DNA of 13,427 nt from positions 1-13,427 of the forward strand of contig JALOMM010000032.1 in assembly GCA_025455535.1 (NCBI GenBank), read 5' to 3'. Positions 7,914 through 13,427 of the stretch are shown piece after piece (positions within the stretch are counted from its first letter, which is position 1; every line of letters starts with the position of its first letter). A program made the position numbers and the translations under genes. The notes beneath the pieces are model-generated. The model saw nothing but the letters and a program-made list of their open reading frames with translations. It made no database searches and had not been told where the DNA came from. The stretch is from Bacteroidales bacterium (GTDB taxonomy: Bacteria > Bacteroidota > Bacteroidia > Bacteroidales > VadinHA17).

Positions 7914-8282
7914 CTAAAGGTTTTTCATATTATAAAGCTTTGAACTCCACGGCGAGTAGTTCTTTGATACACGCCTGATGGTTATCACACCGCTTTCAAC
8001 GTCGTGCAACTCACTCATATATGAGTAGAGTGCCATCGCTATGGCGGCGTTCACCTCACCTGACTGCATGTTCTTTGCTGTTACCATCTCTGCCGGATCG
8101 ATCCCTCTTTTTCGGGCAAAACTCTTCAACCGGAAGTTCAGGATGAAGGTCAGGAAATATCTGAAAAAGAGATACACGCACGCAAGAGCGAGGAACACGA
8201 TGGCTATGCCGACAAAGACGATCGTCCAGGTCATTGAATCAATGACAGGGGCTGTTGCTGATAATAATAGCTGAAGTTTCAT
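7914..8282 (-). CDS. mmdD: Na+-pumping decarboxylase gamma/delta subunit (OadG family)
   Basis: This is a small 122-residue membrane anchor that assembles the carboxyltransferase with the membrane beta subunit in oxaloacetate, methylmalonyl-CoA or glutaconyl-CoA decarboxylases. One transmembrane helix is evident at about 18-42. It is followed by a basic stretch (RLKSFARKRG) and a cytoplasmic tail with the family features GEVNAAIAMALYSYMSELHD and the C-terminal TIRRVSKNYSPWSSKLY. The family is short and poorly conserved, so the call rests partly on position: 9 bp after mmdA and 31 bp before the biotin carrier, the usual order in such loci. Whether to call it gamma (Oad) or delta (Mmd) depends on the substrate. 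Confidence 0.85.
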   Translation of the reverse strand: MKLQLLLSATAPVIDSMTWTIVFVGIAIVFLALACVYLFFRYFLTFILNFRLKSFARKRGIDPAEMVTAKNMQSGEVNAAIAMALYSYMSELHDVESGVITIRRVSKNYSPWSSKLYNMKNL

Positions 8283-8291
8283 GGTCTTTTT

Positions 8292-9851
8292 TTACAGGGG
8301 CATGTTTCCGTGTTTCTTCATTGGTCCGGGGTCCTTTTTTGTTGAGAGCGTTCTGAGCGCCCTGATGACCCTGAACCGCGTATTTCGCGGCTCAATGACA
8401 TCATCGAGATAACCGTACCGCGCCGCTTCGTAGGGATTTGCAAATTTTGAACGGTATTCCTGCTCCTTCCTGGTGACATAGTCTTTTCTCTCCTTTGGGT
8501 CGGCTATTTCACTTATTGCTTTGCCTTCAAGTACTTCTATTGCTCCCTGAGGGCCCATCACCGCAATCTCTGCGGTAGGCCATGCATAATTTATGTCGCC
8601 CCGGAGCTGTTTCGACGACATGACGCAATGTGCTCCGCCGTATGATTTGCGAAGTGTAACGGTTATCTTCGGAACGCTGGCCTCACCGTACGCAAACATG
8701 AGCTTTGCACCGTGGATGATAATGCCGCCGTATTCCTGGGCCGAGCCGGGCAGAAAGCCGGGCACATCTACAAAAGTCACTACGGGAATATTGAAAGCGT
8801 CACAAAAACGGATGAACCGTGCTGCCTTGCGTGATGCCTCTATGTCAAGCACCCCTGCTAAGTAAGCAGGCTGGTTGGCGACGATCCCTGCAGGCATTCC
8901 TCCGAATTTTGCAAAACCGACAACGATATTCTTTGCGTAAGCTTCATGCACCTCAAGAAAATCGTGGTAATCAACTACCCGGCTGATGACATCCTTGACG
9001 TCGTAAGGCTGGTTCGGGCTTTCAGGTATGATATCATTCAGGTCATCCTCCAGCCTGTCAATGGGGTCATCACACTCTGTCTGCGGTGGTTCTTCCAGGT
9101 TATTCTGCGGCATGAAGCTGAGCAGCTTCCTGATCAGGTCGAGGCCTTCCTTCTCTTCCTCAACCACGAAATGGGCCACACCAGATTTTGTTGAATGCAC
9201 CTTTGCCCCTCCCAGGTCATCGATGGAGATATCCTCCCCTGTCACCATTCTTGCGACCTTTGGCCCGGTTACGAACATGTAGCTGCTCTTGCGGCTCATG
9301 ATTATGAAGTCAGTGAGTGCGGGCGAATAGACAGCACCCCCGGCACAGGGACCGAAGATGGCCGATATCTGGGGGATGACCCCTGACGCAAGTATGTTTC
9401 GCTCAAAGATCTCTGCATAACCGGCAAGGCTTCTTACCCCCTCCTGTATCCTTGCACCACCGGAGTCATTGATCCCTATCACCGGTGCACCCACCTGCAT
9501 TGCCTGATCCATGATCTTGCATATCTTCTGGGCGAATGTCTCCGAGAGAGAGCCACCGAACACGGTGAAGTCCTGTGCAAACACATAGACTACACGCCCG
9601 TCGATGGTGCCATGACCGGTTATGACACCGTCGGAAAGGAACTTTTTGTCAGCAAGACCAAAATCCTCAGTACGGTGCGTGACAAACATGTCATACTCCT
9701 CAAAACTGCCTTCATCGAGCAGCAACGTAATGCGCTCCCTGGCCGTCAGCTTTCCCTTCTGATGCTGGTCCTCAATTCGCTTGTCTCCCCCTCCCAGACG
9801 TGCCTTCTGCCTGAAATCAAGGAGCTGCTGTATTCTTTCCTGGCTGTTCAT
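8292..9851 (-). CDS. mmdA: methylmalonyl-CoA decarboxylase alpha subunit (carboxyltransferase)
   Basis: This 519-residue acyl-CoA carboxyltransferase belongs to the MmdA/PccB family. It moves the carboxyl group from an acyl-CoA to biotin on the neighbouring carrier protein. The N-terminal crotonase-like half has [18 protein letters not shown] (33-50), the CoA/oxyanion blocks [10 protein letters not shown] (130-139) and [14 protein letters not shown] (166-179). The C-terminal half has [23 protein letters not shown] and [15 protein letters not shown], and ends KKHGNMPL, typical of MmdA and PccB. ATG 9851 was chosen because it gives family length and leaves a 13-bp gap to mce; an upstream start at 9914 would overlap mce. 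PccB of propionyl-CoA carboxylase is nearly indistinguishable by sequence. The adjoining OadB, OadG and biotin carrier genes and the lack of a biotin carboxylase favour the Na+-pumping decarboxylase. Confidence 0.93.
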   Translation of the reverse strand: MNSQERIQQLLDFRQKARLGGGDKRIEDQHQKGKLTARERITLLLDEGSFEEYDMFVTHRTEDFGLADKKFLSDGVITGHGTIDGRVVYVFAQDFTVFGGSLSETFAQKICKIMDQAMQVGAPVIGINDSGGARIQEGVRSLAGYAEIFERNILASGVIPQISAIFGPCAGGAVYSPALTDFIIMSRKSSYMFVTGPKVARMVTGEDISIDDLGGAKVHSTKSGVAHFVVEEEKEGLDLIRKLLSFMPQNNLEEPPQTECDDPIDRLEDDLNDIIPESPNQPYDVKDVISRVVDYHDFLEVHEAYAKNIVVGFAKFGGMPAGIVANQPAYLAGVLDIEASRKAARFIRFCDAFNIPVVTFVDVPGFLPGSAQEYGGIIIHGAKLMFAYGEASVPKITVTLRKSYGGAHCVMSSKQLRGDINYAWPTAEIAVMGPQGAIEVLEGKAISEIADPKERKDYVTRKEQEYRSKFANPYEAARYGYLDDVIEPRNTRFRVIRALRTLSTKKDPGPMKKHGNMPL

Positions 9852-9864
9852 TTTATCGTGTATG

Positions 9865-10284
9865 TTATTTCTTTGTGATATTCTTGTCTTCACATAATTC
9901 CGTAAGCACACCAAACGTTGATTTCGGATGCATAAATGCGATGCTCAATCCCTCAGCGCCACGTCGCGGCTGAATATCTATCAGTTTTATCCCTGCAGCC
10001 TCAGCTTCGCGGAGCCTCTCCTCCAGGTCTGCCACTGCAAAGGCAATGTGATGAATCCCCTCACCCCTCTTTTCGATGAACTTACCGACGGGCCCCTCCG
10101 GATCAGTCGATTCAAGCAACTCGATCTTGGTCTGACCAACCATAAAAAAGGCAGTCTTAACTCTCTGGTCAGCTACCTCCTCGATGCTGTAACACTTCAG
10201 CCCAAGAACATTCTCGTAAAAGGGAATGGCCTCTGCCAGTGAATTTACAGCAATACCAATGTGCTCAATATGTGTAGGTTTCAT
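9865..10284 (-). CDS. mce: methylmalonyl-CoA epimerase
   Basis: This is a 139-residue vicinal-oxygen-chelate protein that interconverts (R)- and (S)-methylmalonyl-CoA, linking the B12-dependent mutase to the decarboxylase. Two beta-alpha-beta-beta-beta modules are visible. Likely metal ligands are His8 in HIEHIGIAV, Glu55 in TKIELLE, His78 or His79 in [10 protein letters not shown], and Glu129 in [19 protein letters not shown] is also family-typical. It is the first gene of the eight-gene minus-strand run and sits 13 bp upstream of mmdA, the common arrangement in propionate-forming Bacteroidota. Its presence is the main evidence that the adjoining pump works on methylmalonyl-CoA rather than oxaloacetate or glutaconyl-CoA. 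The methylmalonyl-CoA mutase genes are not in the window. Confidence 0.93.
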   Translation of the reverse strand: MKPTHIEHIGIAVNSLAEAIPFYENVLGLKCYSIEEVADQRVKTAFFMVGQTKIELLESTDPEGPVGKFIEKRGEGIHHIAFAVADLEERLREAEAAGIKLIDIQPRRGAEGLSIAFMHPKSTFGVLTELCEDKNITKK

Positions 10285-10471
10285 AAATTATCCTGAATTA
10301 ATTGGCTGAAAATTTAATTGCGCAACTTAACCCTATTTGACACTGTGTCAAAAGATAAATATCATGTTTTCGAACTATTTTAAATATATTCAAAAGGGCC
10401 TCAGGGTGGCAGAAATAATCCCTATGGACAATTGTCAGAGGCTTGTCAGAAGGAGCTGATGCGGGAAGAAG
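10285..10471. other. intergenic leader of the mce operon
   Basis: This 187-bp AT-rich gap lies between the stop of the polyferredoxin gene and the start of mce, both on the minus strand. Besides the 17-bp palindrome it contains a self-complementary GACAATTGTC at 10427-10436 and two 11-bp-spaced copies of TTGTCAGA (10432-10439 and 10443-10450). No convincing GC-rich stem with a T-run was found, so a terminator for the upstream gene is not demonstrated. Confidence 0.4.
10336..10352. promoter_or_regulatory. 17-bp perfect palindrome, candidate operator for the mce operon
   Basis: TTTGACAC, one central T, then GTGTCAAA form an uninterrupted inverted repeat centred at 10344, 60 bp upstream of the mce ATG. 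On the minus strand its first four bases (TTTG, 10352-10349) could be a -33 element, spaced 19 bp from a weak -7-like TAAGTTGC (10329-10322). Alternatively the palindrome follows a -7-like TATCTTTT immediately upstream. Either way it overlaps the probable promoter, as expected of a dimeric regulator's site. The binding protein cannot be named. Only one copy was seen in the window. Confidence 0.5.
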
Positions 10472-12034
10472 TCAGAATGGAAAATCTGCCGGAGCTGTTT
10501 CCATCTTTTTTGTTTCAGGTTTCTTTGCCACCTCATGCAGGGGGTTACCGTCAACGAAAATTGCCTTGTAGGGTTTAGTGGGGCATGCATATTCACATGC
10601 TCCGCATCCGATGCATATATCGTCAATCACTTCCGGGATCAGGAGATTACCTTCATATGGGATCATTGCACACGCCTTTGTGGGGCAGTGTTCTGAGCAT
10701 GCACCGCAAGCCGTCTTCTCGGTTGCAACGATGCAGTTGTCCTTAATAAATACAGCCTTGCCGATACGGGTCAGTTTCTTTGCTTCCAGCATAAGTGGCA
10801 TAATGGCACCGGTCGGACAAATTTCAGTACACAGAGTGCATTCATAATTGCAGAATCCCCGGTGAAAATCCATCCTCGGCTGCATTATACCGGCAATCCC
10901 GAACTCACTTACTGAAGGCTGAATTACGCTGGTGGGGCAGGCAGAGATGCAGAGTGAGCATGCGGTGCAACGTGAGGTATAGGCAGATAAGCCTGATGAT
11001 CCGGGAGGAGATACGGGGTATAGCCGGTCCTCCTTTATGGTTGAGTCTTTGGTGGGCACAGGGGTGGTGGTATTCTGTGCACGTATGATCTGTGAACCTC
11101 CGGCAAGCATCAACAGTGATCCTGCAATGAAATTTCGCCTTGAAGCATCGGGCCCGGCCGGCTCACCGGAACTCCTGAACCTGACAAGGCCGTATGACAT
11201 GGCCTTCTCGTGGCAGGCTTCAAGACAGTTGAAGCAGTTGACGCACCTGCTGATATCAACATGCTTGTTCAGGAAGTCAATGCATGATGATTTGCATGAC
11301 ATCGCACACCTCCCGCAACGATTGCATTTGTCCTCATCAAACCTTATCCTGAAAAGTGATATCTTACTCAGAAATCCAAGAAAAGTACCAACAGGACAAA
11401 CGGTGTTGCAATAGAGTCTCCCGTATCTGAAAGCCAGGAATCCAATCAACATCAGAAATGCAGCAGGGACAGCATAGACAGCCAGCTCAAAAGGCTTTAT
11501 ATCAATCTTGTATAGGGTGTAAATGTCAAACTTGCCGAGGATACCGGCTACCTGGTTGTTAAGAAAGATTGCTGCCGGCTTGACAAAATAGGTCATCAAC
11601 CTGCCGAAGATGCTGTAGGGATCGAGTATTGTAAGGACATAGACCCCTCCGATGAGGAGAATGCCTGCCGTAAGAGCAAGGATGAAATAGCGGAGTATCG
11701 TGTACGGCTTCTTATAGGCGTATTTCCGGAACCGTCTCTTTACAAAACCGCCTATTCTGCTGATTACATCCTGGAGGATCCCCAGGGGACACAGGAATGA
11801 ACAGTAGGTCCTTCCCGACAAAACAGTCAGGATCAGAATGATGACAAAACCGGTTGCCGTTGCAACACCTGCAATGACAAATTTCAGCATTGACGGAATA
11901 AACTGAAGATATAGCAGCGGTCCGAAGGCCTTATCAGGCACCATACCCCTGAAGTCGATAAAGAGGAATGAAAGCAGCAGCAGAACAATAAAGGAAAATA
12001 CAATACGAATATGTCTGAGCACTACTGACCGCAT
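10472..12034 (-). CDS. membrane polyferredoxin, NapH-like and NapG-like fusion
   Basis: The 520 residues contain two halves. Residues about 1-285 resemble NapH/CcoG-type proteins: several transmembrane helices (about 10-28, 48-72, 112-137, 183-203), two CxxxCP motifs (Cys78/Cys82 and Cys209/Cys213), and two 4Fe-4S motifs (Cys237-240-243-247 and Cys264-267-270-274). Residues about 298-317 (SRRNFIAGSLLMLAGG) look like a Tat-type twin-arginine segment with a hydrophobic core. Residues about 350-490 are NapG-like, with four further Cys clusters (356-366, 395-406, 443-450 plus nearby Cys434/455, 474-484). Such proteins pass electrons between membrane quinols or cytoplasmic carriers and exported partners. 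The gene starts 6 bp after the DUF362 gene. No nitrate reductase or other terminal oxidoreductase is visible, so the electron donor and acceptor are unknown. Confidence 0.85.
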   Translation of the reverse strand: MRSVVLRHIRIVFSFIVLLLLSFLFIDFRGMVPDKAFGPLLYLQFIPSMLKFVIAGVATATGFVIILILTVLSGRTYCSFLCPLGILQDVISRIGGFVKRRFRKYAYKKPYTILRYFILALTAGILLIGGVYVLTILDPYSIFGRLMTYFVKPAAIFLNNQVAGILGKFDIYTLYKIDIKPFELAVYAVPAAFLMLIGFLAFRYGRLYCNTVCPVGTFLGFLSKISLFRIRFDEDKCNRCGRCAMSCKSSCIDFLNKHVDISRCVNCFNCLEACHEKAMSYGLVRFRSSGEPAGPDASRRNFIAGSLLMLAGGSQIIRAQNTTTPVPTKDSTIKEDRLYPVSPPGSSGLSAYTSRCTACSLCISACPTSVIQPSVSEFGIAGIMQPRMDFHRGFCNYECTLCTEICPTGAIMPLMLEAKKLTRIGKAVFIKDNCIVATEKTACGACSEHCPTKACAMIPYEGNLLIPEVIDDICIGCGACEYACPTKPYKAIFVDGNPLHEVAKKPETKKMETAPADFPF

Positions 12035-12040
12035 GAAACC

Positions 12041-12967
12041 CTACATTTTTATCCTGTGGATATTCATGGCTGAGAGGTCCATCTTGCCGATACCCATTCC
12101 TGCTGAAATAGGTATATAGTCAATTTTCTGAGGGTCAAGGCTCATCATCTTTGCAGCAGCGGCGTCGGCAGCCACCCAGTCAGTGGAGATAATCAAGGAT
12201 TTCATATTGCTGATATCTTCCTTTGAGACTCCGCGGGGTCCGTTGCGCATCATTACATTGTATGCATCAATTATATTTAATTGTGGCTTTTTCGGATAGA
12301 GGGCGTAATCGGCAATGCACTGATGAAGGTTATTTGCATGCCAGTAGCCTCTGTCCCAGACTACCCCCATCATATTCTTCAGGGCAGCTGTCATCCGGGT
12401 TGAACTGTGATGCTTAAGTACCGGAATGTTAATAAAAACATCGCTCTCAAGGACCAGCTCATGAACCTTTGCTTTTGTCAGCTTCTTCCCGTTGGGAATT
12501 GTTATCTCCTGATAATAGCTCTCAGAATTTCCCGGTACCATCTTACCGCCTGCATCTTTTACAGCTCTCTGAATCCCGGAGTTCTCGTAGCATTTTATCC
12601 AGTTATCGCAGGTGTTGTCAAATACATATACCTCTTTGGCTCCGGCCTTGAAACAATGTTCGATCACTCTCTTTACCAGTGCCGGGTTTGTGTTGGCCCC
12701 CTTCTCAGGAAGTACGTCCCATCCTATGTTAGGCTTAACGAGCACCTTCTGCCCTTTGCTGACAAAGGAGCCTATCCCTCCAAGTGCCTGAATACCAATA
12801 TCGAACATTGCGGCGGGCTCACCCCCCATTACGGCAACGAGATCATAATTAGCTCCCTGCGGCAAGGGTTTCCCTGCCAGTACCTTTTCATATGGTCCAA
12901 GACTCATAAAAGTTCCTGCAGCCAGGCCGGCACCAAGTGAACTGCGCAAAAAATGTCTTCTTTTCAT
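12041..12967 (-). CDS. DUF362 protein with Tat-type signal
   Basis: This protein of about 308 residues matches DUF362 (COG2006-type): VKPNIGWD, NTNPALVKRVIEHCFKAGAK, VYVFDNTCDNW, VFINIPVLKHHSSTRMTAALKNMMGV, and the C-terminal TDWVAADAAAAKMM. The biochemical function of the family is not established. The N-terminus KRRHFLRSSLGAGLAAG is a twin-arginine signal-like sequence, so the protein is probably exported or membrane-anchored. The ATG at 12967 was chosen because it places the twin arginine immediately after the start; a TTG at 12976 would add only three residues. It ends 6 bp before the polyferredoxin gene, so the two form a two-gene unit and probably work together in an exported redox system. 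It has no ferredoxin-type Cys cluster of its own. Confidence 0.8.
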   Translation of the reverse strand: MKRRHFLRSSLGAGLAAGTFMSLGPYEKVLAGKPLPQGANYDLVAVMGGEPAAMFDIGIQALGGIGSFVSKGQKVLVKPNIGWDVLPEKGANTNPALVKRVIEHCFKAGAKEVYVFDNTCDNWIKCYENSGIQRAVKDAGGKMVPGNSESYYQEITIPNGKKLTKAKVHELVLESDVFINIPVLKHHSSTRMTAALKNMMGVVWDRGYWHANNLHQCIADYALYPKKPQLNIIDAYNVMMRNGPRGVSKEDISNMKSLIISTDWVAADAAAAKMMSLDPQKIDYIPISAGMGIGKMDLSAMNIHRIKM

Positions 12968-13121
12968 ACCCGTCAATGATTTCTATTACCCCGGAATAAG
13001 AGGGTGCAAATTACAATTTTTTTTAATATATAGCTTCTCTATTCTTATATTAGCAGCCTGAGAGCGCTGCTTAATGGCAATGGAGGCTCAGGCCATATGA
13101 ATGTTAAAAAAGCTGAACGTG
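12968..13121. other. divergent intergenic region between the DUF362 gene and larC
   Basis: This 154-bp region must hold promoters for both directions. It is AT-rich, with a T-run at 13017-13024. A minus-strand TAATTTGC (13013-13006), 38 bp before the DUF362 ATG, only partly matches the TAnnTTTG element and has no clear -33 partner. No consensus promoter was found for larC on the plus strand. Confidence 0.4.
13056..13093 (+). repeat. inverted repeat in the larC leader
   Basis: GCCTGAG (13056-13062) pairs perfectly with CTCAGGC (13087-13093) across 24 bases, just ahead of larC. A shorter competing pair (AGCCT with AGGCT) overlaps it. It could fold in the leader and cover the GGAGG at 13082-13086, but at seven base pairs it may be chance. 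It does not match a nickel-cobalt riboswitch that I can recognise. Confidence 0.25.
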
Positions 13122-13427
13122 ATGAAGATATTGTACTATGACTGTTTTTCCGGGATAAGCGGTGACATGAACCTGGGAGCCATGCTTGACCTGGGTGTCA
13201 GCCGGGATGAACTGCTCAGCGGATTGCAGAAACTGAATATCAGCGGCTGGAGGCTTGATATTAAACCAGACCAGAGACATGGCATATCGGGGACAATGGT
13301 GACGGTCATAACTGATGAGCCAGCTGTCAGTCCGGATGATCATGATCACGGCCATGACCACGACCACAACCATGGCCACGGCGCTGACCACCGCCATGAT
13401 CACGGGCACAAACATCAACAGCCCCAG
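13122..13427 (+). CDS. larC: nickel-pincer cofactor biosynthesis protein LarC, N-terminal part
   Basis: The first 102 codons are present and the gene runs off the window end. The start MKILYYDCFSGISGDMNLGAMLDLGV is the hallmark N-terminus of LarC (DUF111), and GISGTMVTV near residue 55 is also typical. LarC inserts nickel into the pyridinium-3,5-bisthiocarboxylic acid mononucleotide to complete the cofactor of lactate racemase and related LarA enzymes. Residues about 70-99 form a His-rich stretch with 12 histidines alternating with Asp and Gly, a probable metal-binding segment common in this family. ATG 13122 matches the family start; an in-frame ATG at 13101 would add seven residues. In Lactobacillus plantarum the full protein is made by frameshifting between larC1 and larC2; that junction would lie beyond this window. 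It is divergent from the DUF362 gene. Confidence 0.9.
   Translation, partial: MKILYYDCFSGISGDMNLGAMLDLGVSRDELLSGLQKLNISGWRLDIKPDQRHGISGTMVTVITDEPAVSPDDHDHGHDHDHNHGHGADHRHDHGHKHQQPQ

Noticed and set aside
8292..9851. Reading mmdA as propionyl-CoA carboxylase beta subunit
   Set aside because: No biotin carboxylase is present, while oadG, the biotin carrier and oadB follow directly, so a Na+-pumping decarboxylase explains the cluster better.
9852..9914. Longer start for mmdA at 9914
   Set aside because: It would overlap mce by about 50 bp and add residues absent from MmdA/PccB proteins; ATG 9851 gives the family start.
10427..10450. GACAATTGTC palindrome and TTGTCAGA direct repeat after the polyferredoxin gene
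   Set aside because: Both are short, lack a T-run for a terminator, and are not placed near a recognisable promoter; they are noted within the intergenic entry only.
12968..12976. TTG start for the DUF362 gene at 12976
   Set aside because: The ATG nine bases downstream directly precedes the twin-arginine motif and is the simpler start.
13104..13418. Open frame on the minus strand opposite larC, rich in Val, Met and Ala
   Set aside because: It is the antisense shadow of the His/Asp-rich larC coding sequence, whose LarC hallmark N-terminus is clear; the antisense protein resembles nothing known.

Overview
The window looks like chromosomal DNA of an anaerobic or facultative member of the Bacteroidota. 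The protein sequences have a Bacteroidales-like flavour, translation starts mostly lack Shine-Dalgarno sequences, and at least one good match to the Bacteroidota -7 promoter element (TAnnTTTG) lies upstream of pepD. The species cannot be named from sequence alone. No rRNA, tRNA, CRISPR array, transposase or phage gene is visible.

Layout. (1) At 1-1517 (minus) are a 5' partial HD-domain-like gene and, 6 bp upstream of it, an isocitrate/isopropylmalate-family dehydrogenase. (2) At 1672-3135 (plus) is a cytosol non-specific dipeptidase (PepD), divergent from the dehydrogenase. (3) At 3042-10284 (minus) is a compact eight-gene run, read in the order mce, mmdA, oadG/mmdD, biotin carrier, oadB/mmdB, citD-citE fusion, citF, rubredoxin. 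Gaps are 2-37 bp, so it is probably one operon. A perfect 17-bp palindrome sits just upstream of mce. (4) At 10472-12967 (minus) are a Tat-type DUF362 protein and, 6 bp downstream, a membrane polyferredoxin that reads as a NapH-like and NapG-like fusion. (5) At 13122-13427 (plus) is the start of larC, with a His-rich segment, divergent from the DUF362 gene.

How the genes work together. Methylmalonyl-CoA epimerase plus the four subunits of a sodium-pumping, biotin-dependent decarboxylase (MmdA-type carboxyltransferase) would convert (R)-methylmalonyl-CoA to propionyl-CoA and CO2 and store the energy as a Na+ gradient. Citrate lyase splits citrate to acetate and oxaloacetate. In the classic citrate fermentation locus citrate lyase is paired with oxaloacetate decarboxylase. 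Here the pump carries the methylmalonyl-CoA type of alpha subunit instead. A plausible inferred route is citrate to oxaloacetate, then malate, fumarate, succinate, methylmalonyl-CoA and propionate, but the linking enzymes lie outside the window.

The most unusual points are: the joined mmd-cit operon; a rubredoxin whose C-terminal tail is written antisense over the end of pepD; a CitD-CitE fusion whose prosthetic-group serine appears displaced by one position; an internal Tat-like segment in a membrane polyferredoxin; and an HD-like protein with Ala in place of the metal-binding His.
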